Source: a virus. From it: a stretch of DNA of 64,000 nucleotides. Below are positions 17,002 through 27,400 of the stretch, in pieces. The stretch is taken from positions 1-64,000 of the IMG/VR virus record IMGVR_UViG_3300028025_003146, one strand, 5' to 3'. Position 1 is the stretch's first letter; each line of letters opens with the position of its first letter. The notes under the pieces were generated by a model, which did no database searches, was not told where the DNA came from, and saw nothing but the letters and a program-made list of their open reading frames with translations. A program made the translations under genes and the position numbers.

Positions 17002-18714
17002 CTATAATGATCGACATGTGATCTCCGTATCTAGTCCTTCGTTAAACGTATGCCTAACATTTGTAACTATGAATTTTTGTGTTCCGTCTAGGCCTTGATA
17101 CAAATATTTAACAGAAACAATGTCGCCAACGGCAATAAATGGATTTCCAAATACTGATAAATTAATTAGTTTGCCTTTATTTACAATGCTGTTTTTAATC
17201 CAAGTGCCAAGTGCTTCTACATCTGAAAGATTTTGCAGCCAAGAGGACTCAAATATTATTGGCTCTTGATTTATATACTCTGACAAAACATCTGAGTTAT
17301 ACTCTAAAGTTCCAGACGGGGCAATAGTGTCTCCGTATAAATAAAACGTTGCTGCCTTTTCATCATTTAATGGAGTAAGAGCAGAGCTATTATTCAATAC
17401 GTATGTCTCCCCGCCAAAATTACTAACCTTTGATCCTAATATTTTTACAGACGTATTTAACCCTGTTGAGAATTTAATTGGGTATGCTGGGGCACTATTA
17501 TATCTTAAAGAAACTTTTCTTATCTCTCTAACTGAAGTTCCAAATTCATCTATGGCTGCAGGCTTAGCAGCATTATCTTGCTCTGCAGAATTATTATATA
17601 TGATATCACCAAAACCAATATTTAAATAATCATTAGAAAATGCGCCCCTATACATGTTGCTTACAAATTCAGAATCATTATATTTCTTTTCTTCTATATC
17701 TGTACCGTATACATAATCAAATATTGCCTCGCCATATTTACACGCAAGAGCAATTGTTTTTGTTGGCTTTAGCATTTGATTGACAGTTTTTTTACCGTCT
17801 TCGTCTTCATACATTCCCGAGCTGTCTGTGGCAGTAATTAAGAATCCATTTATGTATACATTAATCTTAATGCTTGATAGCTGCACCTTGACTTTAACAT
17901 CAATGTCATAGGACCTTCCTCCGTATACGCCATTGAGGCTTGTTACTGTATTTTTTTGACTATCATTTAATACACGTATGTCTCCGCCTTTTACTTTACA
18001 AATTCTAACTTCTTTTTTATTGACAGCGCCTGCTGTTTCTGTGCTATTAATAAAAATATAATATCCATCATTGCCTTGCCCATCCACAAAAAACCCTAGT
18101 CCTGCGGATTGCCTTGTTCTATCGATAGTAGAATCTAAAAACATTTTTGTGCCAAATGCGTAATGGCTTTTTGCGTATGATGCGTATTCTTCTTGAATGT
18201 AAGAGGGTAGGCCAGAGTAGGACAGAGTACTTGTTGGCAAAGATATTGCATTAAATGTTCTATAGGCTACTGAGTATTCTTTTGCACTCGTCGAGTTATT
18301 AGTTAGTCGTAAAAATGATTTTGCAGCCGCCGCTTTTGTCGGATCTACCACCATGCCTTTGTATCCTGCTACATTGTACTCAATTGGAGTAGTAAATGTT
18401 CTGTATGCAACATTTCCAAACCGTGTTCCGTCATATGCTTTTACTGAAATTGCATAAGGCTGATTAGTTGAAAGGTTTTCTATAGTAAATGGATTTGTGG
18501 TCTTCGTTACAGTTTGAGATGTTCCAGCAACAATATTGCCAGAGGCATCCAGCTTATAGTACGTGGCAGAGTAATTTACTGGCTCAGTTGTCATATTAGT
18601 TTTAGAAACTTTTACGGAAATTGAGGATGTTGAAGCAAAAGTAATTTCTGGTATGCCACCTATGTTAGTTGTTGACTGTGACACGTAAGGTTCAAATTCT
18701 CTATATGCTGCCAT
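17002..18714 (-). CDS. Minor tail protein, C-terminal part of a split hub
   Basis: 570 residues from the ATG at 18714, which overlaps the previous stop (TAATG) and has a GGGAATA site. It contains an FN3-like domain (about 20-110) and a concanavalin/LamG-like segment (about 150-330, with SYDIDVKVKVQLSSIKINVYING in part). The C-terminus matches the closing domain of tail hub proteins: FIAVGDIVSVKYLYQ, FIVTNVRHTFNEGLDTEI. Known hub proteins usually carry this domain in the same chain as the part encoded by the preceding gene, so the hub looks split here. Confidence 0.7.
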   Translation of the reverse strand: MAAYREFEPYVSQSTTNIGGIPEITFASTSSISVKVSKTNMTTEPVNYSATYYKLDASGNIVAGTSQTVTKTTNPFTIENLSTNQPYAISVKAYDGTRFGNVAYRTFTTPIEYNVAGYKGMVVDPTKAAAAKSFLRLTNNSTSAKEYSVAYRTFNAISLPTSTLSYSGLPSYIQEEYASYAKSHYAFGTKMFLDSTIDRTRQSAGLGFFVDGQGNDGYYIFINSTETAGAVNKKEVRICKVKGGDIRVLNDSQKNTVTSLNGVYGGRSYDIDVKVKVQLSSIKINVYINGFLITATDSSGMYEDEDGKKTVNQMLKPTKTIALACKYGEAIFDYVYGTDIEEKKYNDSEFVSNMYRGAFSNDYLNIGFGDIIYNNSAEQDNAAKPAAIDEFGTSVREIRKVSLRYNSAPAYPIKFSTGLNTSVKILGSKVSNFGGETYVLNNSSALTPLNDEKAATFYLYGDTIAPSGTLEYNSDVLSEYINQEPIIFESSWLQNLSDVEALGTWIKNSIVNKGKLINLSVFGNPFIAVGDIVSVKYLYQGLDGTQKFIVTNVRHTFNEGLDTEITCRSL

Positions 18715-20954
18715 TATTCCCACGTAGCCTTTCTTTGAGACCAGTCCGCTAACCCAGTGAGGGCAGAGGCTGCATGATATGCTGGGGTTGTTCCAAATGC
18801 TCCTCTTGTCTTTACTCGGTATAAACCTGTCGGTCTAAAAAATGTTTCTTTTGTTATGTAATCATAACCTGGTCTTGATAAATATCTATACTTATTTACA
18901 TCTGATGATGAAGTAATCCAAACATTTTGCGACGTAGTTGAGCCAATTGGGGTGTACTGATACTGTATTGCATCGTATTCAATTATTTCTGAATCAATCA
19001 TAACATATCCTGTAAAATTATACAACGTTGCGCTGCTATAGTCGTCTAGGGTTTCTACATCAACTGCAAGTATTGTATTTTCTGGAGATGTGTCTGCTGC
19101 TATGCTTGACCTTAATCCACCAGCACTTAGGTAGGATACTTCATCTGTCCACAGATCTCCTGAGTTTCCAGCGTAGTTCGATGTAAGCTGACTTTGCCAT
19201 AAGATTTTAACTTGGTTTGCAGAAGGAATTTCTTGTTTATTAAAATCAATTATATTAGCAAGAGTTGTTCCATCTGTTTCGTAAGTAAATTCCCAGTCGA
19301 TGCCTGCCTTTTTATAAATATAATCACGACTTGCAAACTGCAAAATATTATTTTCATCAAAGAAAGCATTCATTTGTATATCACGGCACAGCTCTTGAAG
19401 GGCTTGCCAAACTGTTTTAGACCCTGTTGTCCACCAATAATTAATAACTGGGATAGACTTATCATCTGTTTCAGTTCTAATCTCGTAGCTTGTAAACCCT
19501 ATAGAGTCTAGGAGCCTTCTGATAATACTAGTTACTGGATATGACTCACATAAAATATCTGGAGCTACAGTATCCATTAAATATTTGGCAGCATCTAGTG
19601 CGTTTAAAGAAACCTCTCCAGTATCTCCTATTGTCCAGGAATCTATATAAAATGATCCTTGTGGCACCTTGTCATATAAATCTCCTGCTGAACCATAATT
19701 TCCAGCGGAATGATATACTGAAAAGTAAGGTTTTAATTCTGCATTCTTGACCATATAAGTTTTTGTTATATCAAAACTTGCTTCTCTATTGTAAGAAATG
19801 TATTCAAGTGCAGATTGGTTATATTTAACAATGTCTATGCTTAGGCTGTTTGCAGTGATCTTTCCGACAGGCAGTATGTCTTCTGAGCTTGAAGAAGACT
19901 CTTTTTCAATATCAAGAGAAACTATGTCTGCAGATATATCCTTTATCCATCTTGCTGATAGCTCAATAACCCCTAATACTTTTCCGCCGTTTGGGTTTGT
20001 TGCTTGAAGACGAATAGATTTAATTAGTTTAGGTGTAGCATAAACGGAAGGCTCTGTTGAAGTCCAGGCAGTTCCATTATAATATAGCACAATCTGACCA
20101 GACAGGTCTACTGGTGATGGCCCCACTGTTGCTGTTGTTGAATCTGAATATGTAATTGTTATTGTATAGTTGCTTGGAAACGCATGAGTTTTTTCAAATC
20201 TTGCAACTATCTTATTTGATACAGCAGGCTTTGTTGCTGTAGACAATGTTGCTGTTGCTGTTTGCCCCCTTGCCCAGGCCCCTGTAGCAGATGAAGCAAT
20301 AGTAAAAGATGTCGGGCTTGGTGTAGAAGCAATTACGCTTGAAGATAAATTAAAAGCTGCTGTTGAAAGACCAGTGATCGTGACTGTTTGTCCTGAAGAA
20401 AATCCATGATTGTTTAACGTTGTGTATGTTACAACAGAACCTGAAGAAGAAGCTTCTTTAATTGTTGCAGAAGTAATAGAGTAGTTAACGCTTATATCTG
20501 CATTTTGGTTTATTGGTGTTACCCAATACTTGTATGCAGTTGTTACTCCAGGGTAGTACAGTCTTGGGTATAGCGTAGTAGCGGCAGACTCGTATCCGTC
20601 TGTCTGTGGAGATGTTGTTCGTGGATAGGTTAATGTTCTTGGAGCATAAAAACTATTTGCAGGAGTGTCTGTTTGGGAGTTGGTCCAAATAAGATACTTG
20701 ACTCCAGAAAATAAAGGCCTAAACGGTTTGATGATTGAATCAACTGGGAAAAGCTTTTTGTAAGTATTGACTTTACCGTTCTCTGACTTTGCATAATATT
20801 GATCCATTGTAGATGGGTATGTTACAGTAATATTATCAAGCATAGAGTTCATGTTGTACTCTATTGTGCAGCCTATGTTTATTTTAACAGATGATTTCTG
20901 CTTAAATAGATTTTGAACAGTAGCATTATTTGATGAGGGTACTGTGGTAATCAT
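18714..20954 (-). CDS. Tail hub-like minor tail protein
   Basis: 746 residues from the ATG at 20954 (TAATG junction with the preceding gene). The N-terminal half has inserted beta domains, including one NHGFSSGQTVTITG repeat of the kind also present in the protein at 52143-55640. The C-terminal half reads like a baseplate-hub or Tal-type protein: DIVSLDIEKESS, YISYNREASFDITKTYMV, SIIRRLLDSIGFTSYEI and TVWQALQELCRDIQMNAFFD. It probably closes the tail tube and carries fibres. It directly follows the distal tail protein candidate. Confidence 0.75.
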   Translation of the reverse strand: MITTVPSSNNATVQNLFKQKSSVKINIGCTIEYNMNSMLDNITVTYPSTMDQYYAKSENGKVNTYKKLFPVDSIIKPFRPLFSGVKYLIWTNSQTDTPANSFYAPRTLTYPRTTSPQTDGYESAATTLYPRLYYPGVTTAYKYWVTPINQNADISVNYSITSATIKEASSSGSVVTYTTLNNHGFSSGQTVTITGLSTAAFNLSSSVIASTPSPTSFTIASSATGAWARGQTATATLSTATKPAVSNKIVARFEKTHAFPSNYTITITYSDSTTATVGPSPVDLSGQIVLYYNGTAWTSTEPSVYATPKLIKSIRLQATNPNGGKVLGVIELSARWIKDISADIVSLDIEKESSSSSEDILPVGKITANSLSIDIVKYNQSALEYISYNREASFDITKTYMVKNAELKPYFSVYHSAGNYGSAGDLYDKVPQGSFYIDSWTIGDTGEVSLNALDAAKYLMDTVAPDILCESYPVTSIIRRLLDSIGFTSYEIRTETDDKSIPVINYWWTTGSKTVWQALQELCRDIQMNAFFDENNILQFASRDYIYKKAGIDWEFTYETDGTTLANIIDFNKQEIPSANQVKILWQSQLTSNYAGNSGDLWTDEVSYLSAGGLRSSIAADTSPENTILAVDVETLDDYSSATLYNFTGYVMIDSEIIEYDAIQYQYTPIGSTTSQNVWITSSSDVNKYRYLSRPGYDYITKETFFRPTGLYRVKTRGAFGTTPAYHAASALTGLADWSQRKATWE

Positions 20955-21436
20955 TATACTTGTTCCATTGCAATAGATACATTCCAAAATTCTTGAGCTG
21001 GATCGCTTGAAGAATCCTTAACATTTCTTTTTACTACCTCAAAACTGCAAGACGTAAAAGAAACCAATACGACTTCTTCCCTATCTGCAAATGGTGTTGT
21101 TTGATTCTTACCATATACTATCTTAAGTTTAAAAACACCTTGGCCTTTAGTGCCCTCAAAATATGATTTTAAATCTATTGCTCCGTATCCTGCATCTACA
21201 GTCATATTTGAAAAGGATGGGAGCATACTCCATGACGTGCTAAACTCTCTTTTATCTGCAATAAAAAACTTTCTGAGGGTTCCGTTGCTCATTCTTATTA
21301 CTTTTTGAATGCGGTTTTGATTAATAGACATTGGCTGTCTATTATGCTCTGAAAGCTTTACCCAAGTAGGGGTGTCTGTGGCAGACGTATCAACATATAG
21401 AAGTGAGCCTACTGGTAAATATACTGTGCTTGCCAT
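20954..21436 (-). CDS. Probable distal tail/tail-tip protein
   Basis: 160 residues, beta-rich, starting where the tape measure gene stops (shared base at 21436). Phrases such as MSNGTLRKFFIADKREFSTSW and FWNVSIAMEQV fit a tail tube-like or distal tail fold. Its place between tape measure and hub is the usual place for the distal tail protein. Sequence evidence for the family is weak; context carries the call. Confidence 0.6.
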   Translation of the reverse strand: MASTVYLPVGSLLYVDTSATDTPTWVKLSEHNRQPMSINQNRIQKVIRMSNGTLRKFFIADKREFSTSWSMLPSFSNMTVDAGYGAIDLKSYFEGTKGQGVFKLKIVYGKNQTTPFADREEVVLVSFTSCSFEVVKRNVKDSSSDPAQEFWNVSIAMEQV

Positions 21437-24400
21437 TAATATGATCCCCCGATAACAATATTTTCTCCAACTTTTGCGCCTTCGGCTTTAGCAATCTGCT
21501 TAAATTCTTTCCAAAGTTCTCTACCACTCTTAGGAGATTCTCCAAAATTAAGTGTAGCATTAATAGTAACATTAGAGCTACTTGAACTTGTGGTACCACT
21601 CTTGAATCCACCTGTTGTAGAGTATGAAGGAACATCGTATTGTGGCATTGTTGCAACATTAGGATAAATTGTTCCTGAGAAATTAGGTTTCATCAATATA
21701 CCTTCTTGCTGTGCACCCAGGGAATTAATTCTATCATTTACCCTTAACAGATCTCCAGCAGCAAATGGTCCGCCTCCCCATTTCTGTCTAATAATATCAG
21801 TTGCAGAGTTTACCTTATATGTTTTCCCGTTGTATTTAAAGAATTGTCCTGGCTGTAAATTATACTCTCTAACAATTTGCTCTTTAGCCCATTGCTCAAG
21901 ACCGCCCTTATTGGTATTTCCTCCAAGTGACACGCCAGTCTTAGTTGTTGTTTTTGTAACTTCAAATGCAGTATCTTTAGTCTTAGAGCCAGCTGGTCCT
22001 ATTCCCATATATGCATTATAAAGATCTGCAAGAGTTTTTCCTCCTGTGATGGCCTTAGCATTTGCAAGTGCAGCTGCTGAATCTTGTTTTAATGCTGCAT
22101 CTGCTGCACCAGCTTTGTAGGTAGCCGATCCCTTTGGATGAGTCGCAGTCATAACTCTACCTGCAAGAGACTCTCCCTTTTCATTAATTAATGTTCCAGT
22201 AAATATTTTCTTTAGCTCTGCTGCTAAAACCTTATCAGATCCTTTTGAGTCTGCAGCAATTTGTTTTGCAAGATCTCCTAAAGGTCCTCTTACTAGCTCT
22301 TGTTGATCCTTTAATGCTTGTTTGTTTGACGGATCCTTTTCTAGAATTACATCTATTCTAGCTTGTTCTTTTACTAGTCTCTGGTATTCGTTTTGATACT
22401 GATCAACCTTATTCATTCTTTCGCCTGCTGAAGTAGCATTGTTTTGAGCATTAGTTAAATTTTTTGCAGTCTTATCTGACTGAGCTTGCAGTTTTTCTCT
22501 TTGAGCAATTAATTCTTTTTCACGCTTAGCTCTATTTTCTTCAATTGCATCAATAGCCTTTTGGTTTTCTCTTTCCCCAACAAGCTGCTTAATCTTTAGT
22601 TGTGCCTGTGCTGCTCCAGCCATATCTCCTGCAGCCATTTTGTCTGCGTATTCCAATTGAGCTTTTTGAATTTCAAGAGATAGGTTTTCTTTATCCTGAG
22701 CAGCCTCAAGTGCTTTCTTTCGGGCATCAGCCTCTTCATTAATCTTATCAATTTTTTTGTCAATAAGTTTAATTTCTTCTTTAATCTGATCTTGAGTTTT
22801 TTGTGCATTAGCCGCCGCTTTGGCTCCACCAGATGCAATTAATTTTTGCAAAGCAACAATAGACTTTTGTGATTTAGCTGCAATTCCGCTTCCTGAAGAC
22901 TTTGCTTCCGAAGCGGCTAAGGCAGAATCTAATGCTGCCTCAAATGCTACTAGTGCTTGGGCTTGCTCGGATGTTATATTCTTTAAATCAGTTCTGACTC
23001 CAGAAAGAAGTAGTCGCCATTTAGAATACATTCCTGCAACATTGTCTGACTGATTAAGTATTTCAGCAAGTGCTGGGTGTGTTTCTTTAAGAGAATTAAT
23101 CTGCGCCTGAGTTAGTGTTAGCTTAGATCCTTCTTTTTCATTAATGCTAGCTAGGATTTCTGACATAGCTTCTTGCTGTGTCATCAATTCTCCGTTTTCT
23201 TTTTTAGTTTTCATTAATGTTTGTAAATTATCATCAAGAGCATCTGTAGTATTTGAAATAACTACACCTAAATCTTTTCCATATAGTACGTCTGTATCGT
23301 ATCCTGCAGAAGCTGGGTCATACATATTTTTATTTAAAGTTTTAACCATAGCAATTGCCGCTGATGCAGAATCTGTAATTTCTCTAAAGCCCTTGCTTGA
23401 TATTGCGTTAAATGCCATATCGGCTTTATCTGATGCAGATATAATTGCATAGATTTTATTTGTTGCCTCTTGGGCAGAAATACCTGCTGCTATAAATTGT
23501 GCCTTTAAGTTAGTAGCAATTTCAGTAACTTTTGCCTGCTTGTTAGCATCTCCAGATACGTCTATGTCTGTAAAGGTTCCAACTAGTTCTTTTTGGTTTT
23601 CTTTTGCATTCTTTATTCCTGCTCTTAACTCTTTAATGCTTAGAGTTAGACCTTGAACTCCCGCTGAGTTAAGGGCTTCATATGCATTTCTTCCCTTTGC
23701 TCTAGTTAGCTCAAGTTGATCATTAACCGCTTTAATAGAATTAGAAAGATTGTTGTATTTGATTCCCGCTTCAGCTGCAGACTTTTCAGTAATTCCAACT
23801 GAGTTAGTTTTTTCAACTCTATCCTGCTCTCGTTCTTTTTGGAACTTCTTAAATATTGCATATCCCGCAGTAAGTGCTGTAAGAAGTAAGCCAATAGGTC
23901 CTAGTGCAAATCTCATTGCCATTCCAATTGCTTTACCAGCAATTCCTGCTGCGCCGCCAACACCTTTAAATCCTCCAGCAAGCTTACCTAAAGATCCTAG
24001 CATATTAGGAGCAAGCATTGGAAGTACTGATGCAAACTGCATAAGTTGTCCTGCTTGTCCGCCAATTGCTTGTCCCGCCATACCCATTCCCATGCCAATA
24101 CCCATACCAGCCATTGGTCCAGAGCTCATCATTCCAGCTCCGATATTACCCTTTGCTCTTTCTTGCCTATAAGCAGATCCGAATGTTATTGGCTGAACTG
24201 GCTTTTTAGTTCCTTTGTTAAAGTACTGAATTCCCTTTACCTGTCCGCCTCTATTAAAGTATTGAACTCCTGGAACCATTCCGCCCTTGTTCATTCCAAA
24301 CATTTGTTTTCTTACTTTAGTAGTTGCAGGTGTCCATGACTTTGAATCCCAGTTTGCAAACTTGGTTCTCAATATCTCTCTATCTATTTTACTTAAACTT

Positions 24401-27400
24401 TTTCCTCCTGTGCTAAGGACATCCCCAGCGGCAGATTTAAGAAGTGTATCTACAATATCTGGCTCTAAGGCTTTTTGAAGACTTCCCTGAGCATCCTTTA
24501 CGTATCCGTATGGTCTTTCTTTTTCAAGATTTTCAATCATCTTGCCATACATTAAGTTTTGTGCTTTAGGTGTTAGGCCAGAGCTTCCAAATAATCTTTT
24601 ACCCATACCAATAGATAAGGAAGTGGCACCCCACTTATCTCCTATTTTTCCAAACTTAGCTCCTACATTTTTAAAAGCTGTTCCCTTTAATACATTTCCG
24701 ATAACTCCACCAGCATTATATCCTGGTATCATTCCTCCAGAATTTCTTTTAAGTATTTTGAGAGCATGACTAATACCACTTGATGTGGTTAGTAATGTTC
24801 CTAGATTTGTTCCTCTTGCCCATAATGGCATTGAAGATCCAATTGTTCTATTTTGAGAAACCCAAGATAGTCTTCCGCCTCGTCTAGTAACAATTTGCCC
24901 TCTTTCTTTGCTTCCAGTTTTTGTACCAGGAATAAGACCACGGGATATTGCTTCATCTCTAGTAATATTTGGAGATGATCTTTCAGTAAATATTTGAGAT
25001 GCTGCAGAAAATAAATTTCTTCTTCCGCCAGCTCTTGCCCCGTCAATTTTAATTCCACGAAGTGCTGGCCTGTAGATTTCTTTTGCAAGCCTTTCAAATC
25101 CGAATGGGTCTGACCTGCCACCAATCATTCTATTTGAATTTTCTGGACTTTCTAAAGAAGCAATTAGTTTTTCTAAAGCTGCTTTAGTTCTTCTTGATGA
25201 CTGACTTCTATCTCCACCCAAAGTAACAGTTGCTTCATTCATCAAGTCATTTGGATCATATCCAGCTTGTAAAGTTTCTTTGATTCCAGAAGAAATTTGA
25301 CTTCCCGTTAAACCATTACCATTAGAATTAACTCCTAGATTTAGCCATGCGGGTAATAGTAAAGCTAGACCACTTAAATCATCTGTTATATGAGTTCTTT
25401 GAAGTCTTAAAGCTTTTCCACCTTTATTAAAATTAGGGCCACCGACTCCCTTTCCACCATTTATTGCTTGAAGCAATGGCAGATTTGCTGCTGTTGCTTC
25501 TTTGTTTACAACAAATTCTCCTGGAGTAAGCATTGCAGGAACTGTATCCGTATTACCTGTTCCTGGTACAATATTTCCTGCATTTAATCTTTTTGGAATA
25601 GTTGTTTCTGTGCTGTATCCAGCGCCAAATGTTTTTACACCTAGACCTTGTGCAATTTTATTAAGAAGGCTTCTAGTTCTTCCTGGGCGAAGAAGCTCTT
25701 TCATATTAGACTTTCCAGCCGCATTTACAACTGGCTGATTCAGCAGAGGAACTGTTGTTAGCCCAATTGTTCTTCCTTGTTGGCCCGCAATATCTACAGA
25801 AGCCTGTGCAATCATAGATTCTACCTGAGCATTTAATTGAATAATCTTAGCTCTTGCTTGATCTACTGTTAGCTTGCCAGCCTGTAGCTGTGCAACAATT
25901 GCTGCTGATTGTTTTGCAGCATTTGCAGTAAGCTCTGTCATTGTAGGAAGTAATGCCTGATATGAATCAGATAAAGATGATGTTATTAAGCCTGTAGACG
26001 CAACTTCTTTTTTAAGCAAAGCAATTTCTTCTTGTGATTGCATTGCAAGTGCACCTGTCATTGCATGCCACTTGGCTGCTTCTGCTGCAACAATACCTGT
26101 TGATGCTCCGCCTATTGATGTTAAGCCTGGAATCTTTGGAAGATCGCCATCCATATACATCTGAGGATTATTTCCAATCTTTTGATTTACTTTTGGTGCC
26201 CCAGGTACTACTCCGAAAATTGTTTGTGTTGATTTTTGATCTATCGTCATTCCAGCAACTGGATTAAGATGAGACATTGATCTTGTATCTTCTGGGCTAA
26301 TTAGTGGGTGATTTGGATCAACAACTCTTGCCCCGCTGCCCTTAACAACGTTACCCGCCAAGGTTGAAATTGTTGGTGCTGCAGATACTGCACCCGTCAT
26401 AGCTTTAGATTGAAGTAATTCAAATTCTGTTACGAGGCCTGCAATTGCAGTTTTTAATACTGTGGCTGCTTGAGCATCACTATAGAATGTAGCCTCAACA
26501 AGTGATCCTGCTTTTTGTGCTGCCAAAATCTCTGGCGTAAGCATCTTCCATCCTTCTCCACCTTTAAACAAGGCCCTGAAGTGTGACGCTCCTTTAATTA
26601 TATATCCAAAGAAGTTAGCAAGTACACCTGTTAACATAATTACTGGTCCGATGATTGCAGTAAATCCTGTAACAAATGTTAACAAAGATTTAATTGGGTC
26701 TGGCAATTTATTTATAAATTTAATAATTCCATCTACAACATTAATAAAGAATGTTTGAATCTTTAGGAACTCGTCACCAACTCCTGCAAGATCTGCTTTT
26801 AAGCCTTCTACCGCTCTCTTGTACTTTCCAGAAGCAGACTCTGTTACCATTGATAACTCTCGACCTGCTACCTGTGACAATTCTTGAGAACTTGCTTTCA
26901 TTAAATCCATTACCTGAAGAGTCTGACTTCCTTGCTTGCCTAGGTTTGCAAACAAAGCATTAAGTCTAGAGAACTGGAACTTACCAAACAACTGTTCAAT
27001 TGCTTGTTGCTTTTGTAGTGGATCTAGATTATCTAGTGCTGCTTGAAGAGCAAAAAGTGTTCCTGTTAAATCTCCAGCATTCTTTGCTACAATTCCACCT
27101 AGGTCAATTCCCATTTCAGAAAACTTTTCTTTTGCTACCTTTGTAGGATTAATTAAAGATGCTAGTGCTGATTTGAGAGCGTTAGCTCCTTCTGAAGCAT
27201 TAATTCCGCCTTCCTTCATTGCAGTTAAATACAATGCTAAGTCCTGTACGCTTCCGCCCAAACCTTGGATAACTGGACCAGCTTTTGGAATTGCTTCTAC
27301 TAAGTCATTAAGAGTTGTTGATGTTTGGTTTTCAACTGAGTTGAGAAAGTTAATAGAATCAGAAAGTTGATCTGTATTTTGCTTGAATGTAGTTTGAATT

